The position numbers were made by a program, and so were the translations under genes. This document shows positions 9,168 to 18,566 of a DNA stretch of 64,000 nt, piece by piece. This DNA comes from Burkholderia sp. WSM2232 (GTDB lineage: Bacteria; Pseudomonadota; Gammaproteobacteria; Burkholderiales; Burkholderiaceae): contig NZ_AWZV01000025.1 in assembly GCF_000472545.1 (NCBI RefSeq), positions 1 to 64,000 on the forward strand. Reading direction: 5' to 3'. The notes beneath the pieces were generated by a model. The model saw nothing but the letters and a program-made list of their open reading frames with translations. It was not told where the DNA came from and ran no database searches. Every line of letters begins with the position of its first letter. Position 1 is the first letter of the stretch.

Positions 9168-11330
9168 TCAGAACGAAAACGTCGTGTTCAGCATCACGAG
9201 CCGCGACTCTCCGACCGCGATAATCAGATTGCTGTTGCTCGACGGATAGTAGGTCTTGTCGAACACGTTCTTCACGTTCAGCTGCACATGCGTCGGAATC
9301 TTGCCGATCTTCGTGTCGTAGGCCGCGAACACATCGGCTACGACATAACCCGGCAGCGTAAAACTGTTCGCGGTATCGCCCGGCCGCTTGCTGACGAGCC
9401 GCGCACCGCCGCCAAAACGCCATTGCCCCGGCAGATACGGCAGCATCGTGTCGTAGACGGCGAACAGGCTGCCGGTATGACGTGCCGCGTTGACAAGGCG
9501 CGTGCCGTCGTCGCGGTCCGTCGCATTCGTGTAGGCATAGCTGCCGATCACGCTGACATGCTGCGTGAGCCGTCCGGCGACATCCAGTTCGATGCCTCGC
9601 GAGCGCGCGCTGCCTACGGTTTCGGTCGTATCGCCGACGGTGACCGCCACGTTCTGCTTGTCGATCTGATAGACGGCGAGCGTGCCGGTAATGCCGTGCG
9701 TGTCGAACTTGAGGCCGGTTTCCAGCACGCGCCCGCGCTCCGGCGCGAGCGGCTCGCTGACCTCGGTGGCGACGTTCGGCACGAACGACTTGCTGAAGTT
9801 CGCGTACGCGGAAAGCGCGGGCGTGAGCCGGTAGACGAGGCCGAATTGCGGCAGCCAGACCTGCCCATGCGAGTGATCGGCAATCACGAACGGACGGCCC
9901 ACGCCCGACAGTTGCTGCCAGTTTTCCCAGCGCACGCCGCCGACCGCAATCAGTCTGTCGGTCAGATGAACCGTGTCCTGAGTCACAACGGAGTACGTGT
10001 GCACCTTCGACAGACTGTCGCTTTGCGTGCGGCTCGGCGTGCCGCCGGGCGACAGCAATCCGTAGACCGGGTCGTACAGATCGAAGCCGGAGACCGCCTT
10101 GCCGCGAATCGTATCGCCGCGAAAGCTGCGCTGGCGTTCGTACTCGCCGCCTACGTAGAGTTCGTGACGCATGCCCCCGAGGTTCAGATTGCCGATCACG
10201 CCGACTGTCGCGATTTCGTCCGAATCGTTGCGTTGCAGATTCGCGTCCGACGAGCGGGTCATGATGCCGGTCTTGCTGTTGAACGCCGTCGCGCGAGTGA
10301 TGTACTGGTCGTAGCGATCGCGGCTCCATCCATAGGTCGCGCGCACGCGCCATTCGTCGGAAAAGCGATGTTCGATCTTCGCGCGCAACGTTTCCTGCTC
10401 GCCCGAACTTTGCGCCCAAGCTTCTTCGTAGCGCGTGTAGCGCAGCGCATCGTCGGGATGGCCGTTCACCAGTACCGTGCCGCGGTCGAACGGCGTCGTG
10501 TAGTCGACGTACTGGTAGCTCACGTCAATCGACGTGTTCGCATCGTGCCAGGCCAGCGACGGCGCGATGAGCGCGTCGCGCTGACGGCCGAAACTGCGCC
10601 AGTAGCGCGCCGTGTTGTACTCGCCGGTCAGGCGGAACGCCAGCGTGCCGCCCGCGACCTGGCCCGGCTGGCCGATCGGTCCCGTGAGATCGAAGCCCGT
10701 GCCGCTGCCGCGATGGCTCGTGTAGTTGGCGGACACCGAGCCGTGGAACGTGTCTTCCGGCTTGCGCGTAATCAGGTTGATCACGCCGCCCGGCTCCTGA
10801 ATGCCGTAGAGCAGCGAAGCCGGGCCCTTGAGCACTTCCACGCGGTCGATCGTCGCGAGATAGTTGTGAAGCGTCGGCGAGCGCATGCCGTCGACCAGGA
10901 TCGAGCCGTCGTCGTTGGAACCGAAGCCGCGTTTGATGAACGCGTCGCGCGTGCCGCCCAGCGTGTTCGTCTGCGTGATGCCGCTCACGTTGCCGAGCAC
11001 GTCGTCGAGCGTGCGCGCCTGCTGGTCCTGCATCACGCTCGAACTGACCACCGCGACGGACTGCGGAATATCGCTGATTTTCGTGGCGATGCCGCTCGCC
11101 GTTTCGCTGGTGCGCGGCCGGTAGCCGACGGTCGGATCGGCGAGCGCCGCGGCCTGCACCGCAACCGCCGGCAGTTCGGTGGAGGCCGCGGGCGGGGCGC
11201 CCGTGCCGTCGGCGGGCGCGGCGGCCAGCGCGGCGGGTGCGGTTGCGAGGTACATCCAGAGCGAAACGGGCAGGCGCAGAGCGGAACGGTGAGGGCGGCC
11301 TGGCGGCGCGGAGGTTTTGACGAAGCGCAT
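9168..11330 (-). CDS. TonB-dependent siderophore receptor
   Basis: Second ferric-siderophore receptor of the outer membrane. 720 residues from the ATG chosen (signal peptide up to about residue 36, ALAAAPA); an in-frame GTG at 11363 would add 11 residues and neither start has a good ribosome site. Plug motifs are present (ISDIPQSVAVVSSSVM, GFGSNDDGSILVDGMR, DRVEVLKGPASLLYGIQEPGG, NLITRKP) and the barrel ends NTTFSF with the usual C-terminal Phe. It is transcribed towards fhuB but from its own Fur-overlapped promoter, so it is an independent iron-regulated unit, perhaps for a second or foreign siderophore. Confidence 0.92.
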   Translation of the reverse strand: MRFVKTSAPPGRPHRSALRLPVSLWMYLATAPAALAAAPADGTGAPPAASTELPAVAVQAAALADPTVGYRPRTSETASGIATKISDIPQSVAVVSSSVMQDQQARTLDDVLGNVSGITQTNTLGGTRDAFIKRGFGSNDDGSILVDGMRSPTLHNYLATIDRVEVLKGPASLLYGIQEPGGVINLITRKPEDTFHGSVSANYTSHRGSGTGFDLTGPIGQPGQVAGGTLAFRLTGEYNTARYWRSFGRQRDALIAPSLAWHDANTSIDVSYQYVDYTTPFDRGTVLVNGHPDDALRYTRYEEAWAQSSGEQETLRAKIEHRFSDEWRVRATYGWSRDRYDQYITRATAFNSKTGIMTRSSDANLQRNDSDEIATVGVIGNLNLGGMRHELYVGGEYERQRSFRGDTIRGKAVSGFDLYDPVYGLLSPGGTPSRTQSDSLSKVHTYSVVTQDTVHLTDRLIAVGGVRWENWQQLSGVGRPFVIADHSHGQVWLPQFGLVYRLTPALSAYANFSKSFVPNVATEVSEPLAPERGRVLETGLKFDTHGITGTLAVYQIDKQNVAVTVGDTTETVGSARSRGIELDVAGRLTQHVSVIGSYAYTNATDRDDGTRLVNAARHTGSLFAVYDTMLPYLPGQWRFGGGARLVSKRPGDTANSFTLPGYVVADVFAAYDTKIGKIPTHVQLNVKNVFDKTYYPSSNSNLIIAVGESRLVMLNTTFSF

Positions 11331-11413
11331 GGACGATTCGGACGGCGCGGTGTCCCACGCCACAGCAGCGGCCGGGACGGGCCGGCGCCGTCACTTATTA
11401 TTGAGGATGCGAG

Positions 11414-11444
11414 AGAATAATGTAAATGAGAATGATTATCAAAT
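11414..11444 (-). promoter_or_regulatory. Fur box with embedded sigma70-like promoter for receptor gene
   Basis: On the minus strand a -35 TTGATA (11437-11442) and a -10 TATTCT (11414-11419) are separated by exactly 17 bases. The 21 bases at 11424-11444 (plus strand AAATGAGAATGATTATCAAAT) closely match the Fur consensus and cover the -35 and spacer. This should give tight iron repression of the receptor gene starting 50-85 bases downstream. Confidence 0.85.
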
Positions 11445-11458
11445 GAAAACTTGATGAC

Positions 11459-11524
11459 GCGGTGCGGTGCGGTGCGGTGCGGCGCGAGGTGAGGTGAGGA
11501 GGTGAGGTGACGTGACGTGACGTG
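11459..11524. repeat. Short 5-bp repeats (GTGCG, GTGAG/GTGAC)
   Basis: A run of GTGCG copies followed by GTGAG and GTGAC variants lies between the Fur-controlled promoter and the MFS gene. The rest of 11445-11734 shows no convincing gene. Confidence 0.7.
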
Positions 11525-11734
11525 GCGGGGCGTGAGGTGACGTTAAGTGACGCGGCGCGGCGCAGCGGGGCGCGGTTAGGTGAGGTGCGGAGCGGAGCGG
11601 GTAAGTCGGCGCGCCGCGCGCTGTCATCAACCGTGACATGGGCGCCAAGGCGCTGCCTCGCGCGCGAGCAGGAGCCACCACGTTGCTTTACACTAGCCGC
11701 CGCTCCAGCCAGCCACGTCCACGCCACGATCTCG

Positions 11735-13006
11735 ATGCCTCCCGTTCCCGCCGACTCAGACGACGCCACCCGTTCCACGCCCGTCAGCCTGCCGAAGCAA
11801 CCGGCCTTTCAGCGCTTCTGGTGCACGCGCATTCTCTCTTCTCTGTCGTTCCAGATGCTCGCGGTGGCGATGGGCTGGCATATCTACGCGCTCACGCACA
11901 GCGCATTCGCGCTTGGCCTCGTCGGGCTCGCGCAGTTCCTGCCGATGTTTCTGCTGACGCTCGTCGTCGGTCATTTCGCGGACCGCTATGACCGGCGGCG
12001 TATCGCGGCGATCTGCCAAGGCCTCGAAAGCGTCGCCGCCGTGCTGTTTGCGTGCGGCACGTTCGGCGGCTGGATCAGCGCGCCGGTGATCTACGTGCTC
12101 GCGGCATGCGTGGGCGCTGCGCGCGCTTTCGAGTCGCCGGCGGTTGCGTCGCTGCTGCCCGGTGTGGTGCCGCGCGGACAATTGCCGAAGGCGACGGCGT
12201 GGGCGACGTCGGCGAACCAGACCGCGCAGATCGCCGGTCCCGCGCTCGGCGGCCTGCTTTACGGCATCGGTCCGGGCGCTGCGTACCTTGCATGCACCTT
12301 GTCGTTCGCCGCGGCGGCCCTCGCCGTGTGGGGCATTCCGCTGCGCGCGAAGCCGGCGAACCGCGCGCCGGTGACGCTTGAATCGGTGTTTTCCGGCATC
12401 GCGTTCATTCGCCGCGAGCCGATGATACTCGGGGCGTTGTCGCTCGATCTGTTCGCGGTGCTGTTCGGCGGCGCGACCGCGCTGTTGCCGGTGTTCGCAC
12501 GCGACGTACTGCATACGGGGCCGCTCGGGCTCGGCCTGTTGCGCTCCGGCACCGCGATCGGCGCGCTGGCGGGCACCATCTGGCTCGCGCATTTCCCGCT
12601 GCGCAACCGGCCGGGCGCGGCGATGTTCGGCGGCGTGATCGCGTTCGGCGTGGCCACGCTCGTGTTCGGCATGTCGCATCAGTTCATTGTTTCGCTGCTG
12701 GCGCTGATGGCGCTCGGCGCGTCGGACACCATTAGCGTCGTCGTGCGTTTGTCACTCGTGCAGTTGCGCACGCCGGACGACATGCTCGGGCGTGTCAGCG
12801 CCGTCAATTCGCTTTTCATTGGGACATCGAACCAATTAGGCGAATTCGAATCAGGCGTCACCGCTGGCTGGTGGGGCGCGCGAACCGCGGTACTGGTGGG
12901 CGGCATCGCAACGATCAGCGTCGCCCTGCTGTGGATGAAGCTGTTCCCCGAATTGAGGAACACGCGTTCGCTCGAACGCGAAGAGGAGTTGGCGCCGAGT
13001 GCGTAA
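11735..13006 (+). CDS. MFS transporter, probable siderophore exporter (EntS-like, MFS_3)
   Basis: Inner-membrane major-facilitator protein of 423 residues with about 12 predicted membrane segments. The loop motif GHFADRYDRRRIAAICQ between helices 2 and 3 is the MFS signature, and the order of conserved segments (FQMLAVAMGWHIYALT, ESPAVASLLPGVVP, ATSANQTAQIAGPALGG) is that of the enterobactin-exporter group. Position next to a Fur-regulated receptor and a synthetase supports export of the siderophore, which is inference. I chose the ATG at 11735 because the upstream extension is repeat-derived and unlike the family. The start has no strong ribosome site. Confidence 0.85.
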   Translation: MPPVPADSDDATRSTPVSLPKQPAFQRFWCTRILSSLSFQMLAVAMGWHIYALTHSAFALGLVGLAQFLPMFLLTLVVGHFADRYDRRRIAAICQGLESVAAVLFACGTFGGWISAPVIYVLAACVGAARAFESPAVASLLPGVVPRGQLPKATAWATSANQTAQIAGPALGGLLYGIGPGAAYLACTLSFAAAALAVWGIPLRAKPANRAPVTLESVFSGIAFIRREPMILGALSLDLFAVLFGGATALLPVFARDVLHTGPLGLGLLRSGTAIGALAGTIWLAHFPLRNRPGAAMFGGVIAFGVATLVFGMSHQFIVSLLALMALGASDTISVVVRLSLVQLRTPDDMLGRVSAVNSLFIGTSNQLGEFESGVTAGWWGARTAVLVGGIATISVALLWMKLFPELRNTRSLEREEELAPSA

Positions 13007-13124
13007 GCGGGTTTTGGCGCTTGGGCGATTGAGCGAGCTGCGCGGCGTGATTGGTTGGCCGACCGAGAAGGTGAGCGGGCGAGCGACTGAGCGCCAGAGA
13101 GGCGCAGAGGCACACTGACGCACA

Positions 13125-13228
13125 GGCAAAGAGGCAAAGAGGCAAAGAGGCAAAGAGGCAAAGAGGCAAAGAGGCAAAGAGGCAAAGAGGCAGAGAGGCA
13201 GAGAGGCAGAGAGGCAGAGAGGCAGAGA
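13125..13228. repeat. 8-bp tandem repeat, 13 copies
   Basis: Eight copies of GGCAAAGA are followed without a break by five copies of GGCAGAGA. The array lies between the MFS gene and the next gene; 13007-13124 and 13229-13365 hold no recognisable gene. On the minus strand it reads as long Leu/Cys-rich frames that I regard as artefacts. Confidence 0.95.
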
Positions 13229-13365
13229 GGCCGAGCGGCCCCGCCAGCCCGCTTCTCTCATCGAATGAGAAGTTGACTCTCGTGGAAGCAGGCTTCTGCA
13301 CGACGACTCACGCGCGTAAAGTCGTATGCGTCTGCCTGCGGAACAGTCCGCCAAGGAGCCGGTTC

Positions 13366-14010
13366 ATGACACGCCTCGAATCACCGCCGCATGCTTATCC
13401 GAGTGACATCGCCTTCACGCCCACGGTGAAGGCATTGCAAAGCCGCCACGGCTCGCGCGACGCGTACGCGCGCATGGAGGAAGAGCACGGCTGGCAGACG
13501 CGTCTTACGCCGGACGTCGCGCGTTTCATCGAACAGCAGACGAGCGTGTTTCTCGCCACGGTCAGTTCGGAAGGGCAGCCGTATATCCAGCACCGCGGCG
13601 GTCCAGCCGGTTTTCTGCATGTGCTGGACGACCACACCATTGCCTTCGCCGATTTCGCCGGCAACCGGCAGTACGTGAGCGCGGGCAACCTCGCGGACAA
13701 CCCCAAGGCGCATCTGTTTCTGCTCGACTATGCGCACCGGCGGCGCATCAAGATATGGGGCGAGGCGCGCATGATCGACGACGACCCCGCGCTGCTCGCG
13801 AAGCTGATGCCCGAGGGTTACAAGGCGCGCGGCGAGCGCGTGCTGGTGATGACCGTGCGTGCCTGGGACGTGAATTGTCCGAAGCATATTCCGCAGCGTT
13901 TCGACGCAGCCGACGTGGCTGCCGCGTTGCAGGAACGCGACGAGCGGATTCAGCAACTCGAAGCGCAGGTGGCTGAACTCACGCGTAACGCGGTGAACAC
14001 GCGCGCTTGA
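13366..14010 (+). CDS. Pyridoxamine 5'-phosphate oxidase-family (FMN-binding split barrel) protein
   Basis: 214 residues. The split-barrel core is visible as FIEQQTSVFLATVSSEGQPYIQHRGGPAGFLHVLDDHTIAFADFAGNRQYVS-type strands, followed by DNPKAHLFLLDYAHRRRIKIWGEARM, the usual flavin-binding edge of this family. The C-terminus (DAADVAAALQERDERIQQLEAQVAEL) is a predicted coiled coil that may mediate dimerisation. AAGGAG lies eight bases upstream of the chosen ATG; the longer frame upstream is repeat-derived. The substrate is unknown, and similar proteins are often only described as PNPOx-like. Confidence 0.85.
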   Translation: MTRLESPPHAYPSDIAFTPTVKALQSRHGSRDAYARMEEEHGWQTRLTPDVARFIEQQTSVFLATVSSEGQPYIQHRGGPAGFLHVLDDHTIAFADFAGNRQYVSAGNLADNPKAHLFLLDYAHRRRIKIWGEARMIDDDPALLAKLMPEGYKARGERVLVMTVRAWDVNCPKHIPQRFDAADVAAALQERDERIQQLEAQVAELTRNAVNTRA

Positions 14011-14030
14011 TTTGCGGGCGGTGGTTCTGT

Positions 14031-14161
14031 AAGAGCGGGCACTGCTTGCGCAAGAGCTGCCCCTGGATGTGCAAGAGCGGGCACTGCTTGCGCAAGAGCT
14101 GGCGCTGGATGTGCAAGAGCGGGCGCAGCTTGTACAAGAGCGGGCACTGGTTCTTCAAGAG
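14031..14161. repeat. 21-bp tandem repeat, about six copies
   Basis: Units beginning AAGAGC recur every 21 bases (AAGAGCGGGC at 14031, 14073 and 14115; AAGAGCTG variants between them). Two alternating versions give a 42-bp higher-order period. It lies between convergent genes; one frame reads as a heptad pattern (QERALLA) but has no credible start or context. Confidence 0.9.
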
Positions 14162-14229
14162 CGGGGCGCCGCGCCTGCCGTGTCATGCCAGAACCGCCCC
14201 GCGCCCGCCCCCGTAGTTCGACAACAATC

Positions 14230-15201
14230 TCACGCCGCCTGCGCAGCCGAAATCAGCGCCGTCCGTATCGCGTTCGCGAGTTCGCTGGCCTGGAACTTCG
14301 CGACGTAGCCGTTGGCGCCGGCGTTCTTCACATGCGCCTCGTTGGCCGCGCCCGTCAGCGACGAATGGATGATCACCGGAATGTCGCGGGTCCGTTCGTC
14401 GGCCTTGATCTGACGGGTCAGCATGAAGCCGTCCATCTCGGGCATTTCGAGGTCAGTGAGGACGAGCGCGATCCTGTCCTTCACGCGCGCGCCGTCGGAT
14501 TGCGCTTCCTCGGCGACCTGCTGCAAGGTCTGCCAGGCTTCCTCGCCGGTCTTCGTCATCACGAATTCCGCGCCGATGGCGGTCAATGCCTGCTCGATCA
14601 GCTTGCGCGCGAAGCCCGAGTCGTCGGCCGCGAGAATCCTGGCGCCTGGGCGAATGCCGAGGGCGTCGCCGACAGATGTCGGGTCCACGCTCGGATGCTG
14701 CGACGGGAACACGTCGCGCAGCACCTGCTCGACGTCGATCACCTGCGCGAGCCGCGAGTCGCCGGTATTGCCGTCGATTCGCGCAATGCTCGTGACGAGG
14801 TTGCCGCCCGCCGCGCCTTCCGCCGAAAGCACCTGATTCCATTCGAGCCGCACGATGTCGTCCACTTCTTCGACCGCGAAGGCCTGCGTGGAGCGCGCGA
14901 ATTCCGTCACGAGCAGAATGTTGAGCCCGCGCGTGGGCTCGCAGCCCATCAGCCGCGGCAGGTCGATGACGGGAATGATCTGCCCGCGAATGTCGACCGC
15001 GCCCATCACAAAGGGCGAGGACCCGGCGATCGGCGTGACCGGCGGCATGGTCGAAATTTCGCGGACCTTGAACACGTTGATGCCGTAAAGCTCGTGCGCG
15101 TCGCTGCCGGGCACCGAGCCCAGCCGGTACAGCAGCAGCTCGAATTTATTGGAACTGGTCAGGTTGGTGCGTTCATCGTGCGAGCGGTTATCTGCTGCCA
15201 T
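14230..15201 (-). CDS. cheV: Chemotaxis coupling protein CheV (CheW domain plus receiver)
   Basis: Couples chemoreceptors to CheA and buffers phosphorylation. 323 residues: a CheW-like domain (about 15-170; KFELLLYRLG, YGINVFKVREI, VMGAVDIRGQIIPVIDL) and a C-terminal receiver (about 185-320) with the acidic pair in LAADDSG, phospho-acceptor Asp in LTDLEMPEMDG, conserved Ser in VIIHSSL and Lys in YVAKF. All catalytic receiver residues are present, so it should be phosphorylatable. A FliA-type promoter 70 bases upstream places it in the flagellar/chemotaxis regulon although no other chemotaxis gene is nearby. Confidence 0.95.
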   Translation of the reverse strand: MAADNRSHDERTNLTSSNKFELLLYRLGSVPGSDAHELYGINVFKVREISTMPPVTPIAGSSPFVMGAVDIRGQIIPVIDLPRLMGCEPTRGLNILLVTEFARSTQAFAVEEVDDIVRLEWNQVLSAEGAAGGNLVTSIARIDGNTGDSRLAQVIDVEQVLRDVFPSQHPSVDPTSVGDALGIRPGARILAADDSGFARKLIEQALTAIGAEFVMTKTGEEAWQTLQQVAEEAQSDGARVKDRIALVLTDLEMPEMDGFMLTRQIKADERTRDIPVIIHSSLTGAANEAHVKNAGANGYVAKFQASELANAIRTALISAAQAA

Positions 15202-15270
15202 CGAATCTCTCCGGGATTGCGGTGCGTGGGCGCGCGCGTGCGTTAATGCCGACGCGCTTCTTACTTTCTG

Positions 15271-15297
15271 TTATCGGCGCGGTTGCCGAAAAATTCA
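15271..15297 (-). promoter_or_regulatory. FliA (sigma28)-type promoter of cheV
   Basis: On the minus strand TGAATTTT (15290-15297; 6 of 8 to TAAAGTTT) and GCCGATAA (15271-15278; a perfect -10 element) are separated by 11 bases, the spacing of sigma28 promoters. The predicted start is about 60 bases before the cheV ATG. Confidence 0.75.
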
Positions 15298-15489
15298 GCG
15301 CCCCGACAGTTTTCTGCTGGCAATCCCTGGGTCAACGGTCGAGCCGCGCATACCAACACCAGCGATTCGTGTGAAGGTTACCTAACGTTACACAAGCCAC
15401 AGCGCCGTATCACACGGCGCGGCGCGTCGCTCCTAGAATTTTTCCGACGAAAAGAACACGCCGCTTCGCTTCCAATTCAAGGAGAACAT

Positions 15490-16047
15490 ATGATCCGCTT
15501 GCCTCTCGCCACTTTCTCCAGCGCCTGTATGGCGAGCCTGCTGATGCTTGCCGCCTCGGCCACGACAGCCAGCGCCCAGAGCGCACCGGACGCGGGCCGC
15601 CTGCACACCGCCGACCAGACGTTCATCGCAGAGGGCACAAAGGCCGTGGCCACGCAACGCGATGCAGCGCGCATCGCGAACTCGCGCTCGACTGACCGCG
15701 ACGTGAAAGCCTTCGCCGAGCGCGTCTCGACGGATAACGCCAGAATCTCGGACGCACTGCGCGCCGCAAGCCCGCGCGGGGTGGACGTACCGAAGAACAA
15801 CCCGGACACCGCCGTGCTCGCGAGCATCAACAATCTTCGTGGCGCCGAGTTCGACAAGGCGTATATCGAGCAGGTCGCGCTCGCCGGCGAGCAGAAGGCG
15901 CTGTCCGCATTTCAGGCCGAGATCGCTTCGGGCCGCGATCCGCAACTCAAGGACGCAGCGCAAAAGGCGTTGCCGACCATCCAGGAGCATTACGCGATGG
16001 CGCAGGAGCTGGCCAAACGCAAGCATCTGCCGAGCGCCGCGCAGTAA
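15490..16047 (+). CDS. DUF4142 exported protein
   Basis: 185 residues with a signal peptide (hydrophobic segment ending TASAQS, about residue 25) and a four-helix body typical of DUF4142 (DQTFIAEGTKAVATQRDAARIA, VKAFAERVSTDNARI, FDKAYIEQVALAGEQKAL, LPTIQEHYAMAQELA). These domains resemble ferritin-like bundles and are common in soil bacteria, with unclear function. AAGGAGA lies six bases before the ATG. The protein is probably periplasmic. Confidence 0.88.
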   Translation: MIRLPLATFSSACMASLLMLAASATTASAQSAPDAGRLHTADQTFIAEGTKAVATQRDAARIANSRSTDRDVKAFAERVSTDNARISDALRAASPRGVDVPKNNPDTAVLASINNLRGAEFDKAYIEQVALAGEQKALSAFQAEIASGRDPQLKDAAQKALPTIQEHYAMAQELAKRKHLPSAAQ

Positions 16048-16076
16048 GCCACGTAGGAAGGCTGAGCATTGAGGGC

Positions 16077-16193
16077 GCGCAGCTAGGTCTCACAGTACGG
16101 CCACTCAGTGAGGCCGCGCAGTTAGGTCGCACAGTAAGGCCAATCAGTTAGGCCACGCAGTGATGCCGCACAATAAGCCCGCACAATAAGCCC
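16077..16193. repeat. 13-bp tandem repeat, nine copies
   Basis: Nine contiguous 13-base units of the form NNNCAGTNAGGCC start 30 bases behind the DUF4142 stop. The gene's own end (GCGCAGTAAGCC, where CAG-TAA is the last codon and stop) resembles the unit, suggesting the array grew from the gene end. Confidence 0.88.
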
Positions 16194-16341
16194 GCACAAC
16201 GCCCGGGCGTCGCGGGCGCTGATCGCGCGCGGCATGCATGAGCGCTCGCCCACGCCGTGTGTTCGCGCGGCGCTTCAGTCGGCCCGCGCGGGCAGGCAGG
16301 GCGTTCGGGTTGCCCCTTGAGGCGACCCGTTCGACCCCGCT

Positions 16342-16472
16342 CAGGCAACCCGCCGAGGCAACCCAACCAGGCAACCCAACCAGGCAGCCCACGCAGGCAA
16401 CCCGCCCAGGCAGCGCACGCAGGCAACCCGCTCAGGCAGTCCGGCTCAGGTAGCCCCTCCCAGCAACCCACC
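16342..16472. repeat. 13-bp tandem repeat, ten copies
   Basis: Ten units close to CAGGCAACCCGCC (one of 14 bases) fill part of the gap before the aldo/keto reductase gene. 16194-16341 and 16473-16594 show no gene. Confidence 0.9.
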
Positions 16473-16594
16473 CCAAGCCACCAAAACACCGCGCCGCCCG
16501 CCGCCTGCGCGCGCACTCCCCGGCGACGCTCGCGCGCCGACCGGCGTAGACTGACTCTCCGTTCAAACGACGGCTATGCCACGGAGATTCATCA

Positions 16595-17620
<1,026 letters not shown>

Positions 17621-17693
17621 GCGGGCGGCTTGCAGCCGTGGTCCGTCGCGCTGGTCCGGTGCCGCTTGTCCGGCAGCCGCACCAGTGCTGGCT

Positions 17694-18437
17694 TCAGGCC
17701 AGCCCGCCGTTCGCGCGCAACACCTGGCCGTTGACCCAGCCGGCCTGCGAGCTCGCGAGGAACGCCACCACCGACGCAATGTCTTCCGGTTGGCCGAGCC
17801 GCTCGAGCGGCGGCATTTTTGCGAAGTGCTGGATCTGCTCGTCGGTCTTGCCGTCGAGGAACAGCGACGTGGCAACGGGCCCCGGCGCGACCGCATTCAC
17901 CGTGATGTTGCGCCCGCGCAGCTCCTTCGCGAACACATGCGTGAACGCCTCCACGGAGGCCTTCGTCGCGTTGTAGACCGCATAGCCCGGCATGTTCAGC
18001 GCAAGCGTGGTGCTCGAAAAATTGACGATGCGGCCGCCGTCGTTCATGCGGCGCGCCGCTTCGCGCAACGTGTTGAAGGTGCCGCGCACGTTGATGTCGA
18101 ACGCGCGGTCGTACAGTTCGTCGCTCGTGTCGGCAAGCGGTGTCGGCTTGATCACGCCGGCATTGTTGACCAGCACGTCAACCTTTCCCAGTTGCTGCTC
18201 CGCGGTCTCGAACATACGGCGCACGTCGCCGGCGCTGGAGACGTCCGCTTTCACCGCTATCGCACGGCCGCCGGCTGCATTCAGTTCGGCGACGAGCGCT
18301 TCGGCTTCGCCCGAACTCGCTGCGTAATTCACGACGACGGCAAAGCCGTCAGCCGACAGGCGCCGTGCAACGGCCGCGCCGATGCCGCGGGAAGCGCCGG
18401 TCACAATGGCAATCTGAGCATTTCTGGTCGTATTCAT
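17694..18437 (-). CDS. SDR family oxidoreductase (classical, FabG-like)
   Basis: NAD(P)-dependent short-chain dehydrogenase/reductase, 247 residues. Cofactor motif TGASRGIG at 13-20, NNAG at 91-94, catalytic Ser in FSSTT (about 141-142) and YxxxK at Tyr155/Lys159, followed by ITVNAVAPGPVATSLF and GWVNGQVLRANGG. This is a complete classical SDR of the kind annotated as 3-oxoacyl-ACP-reductase-like; substrate unknown. It is divergent from a LysR gene 129 bases away that probably controls it. Confidence 0.93.
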   Translation of the reverse strand: MNTTRNAQIAIVTGASRGIGAAVARRLSADGFAVVVNYAASSGEAEALVAELNAAGGRAIAVKADVSSAGDVRRMFETAEQQLGKVDVLVNNAGVIKPTPLADTSDELYDRAFDINVRGTFNTLREAARRMNDGGRIVNFSSTTLALNMPGYAVYNATKASVEAFTHVFAKELRGRNITVNAVAPGPVATSLFLDGKTDEQIQHFAKMPPLERLGQPEDIASVVAFLASSQAGWVNGQVLRANGGLA

Positions 18438-18566
18438 GGCGGGTGTCCTCTTGAATGTTGAATCGGTGAATGAATGATGGGCTTTTTTCGTTCTGGGATA
18501 ATCGGGCCGGTTTAACCATCATCATTCCAATGTCTTCAACAATCTTTGCGGAGAGGCGCGGCTGAT

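Noticed and set aside
12679-13354. Minus-strand frames with LCLFASLP repeats
   Set aside because: They only translate the 8-bp array and have no plausible function or start.
14185-15246. Long plus-strand frame over cheV
   Set aside because: It is the antisense of a gene with all CheW and receiver motifs; high GC makes such shadow frames common.
13125-16472. Tandem arrays as CRISPR
   Set aside because: Units are directly joined without unique spacers and are too short; no cas genes.
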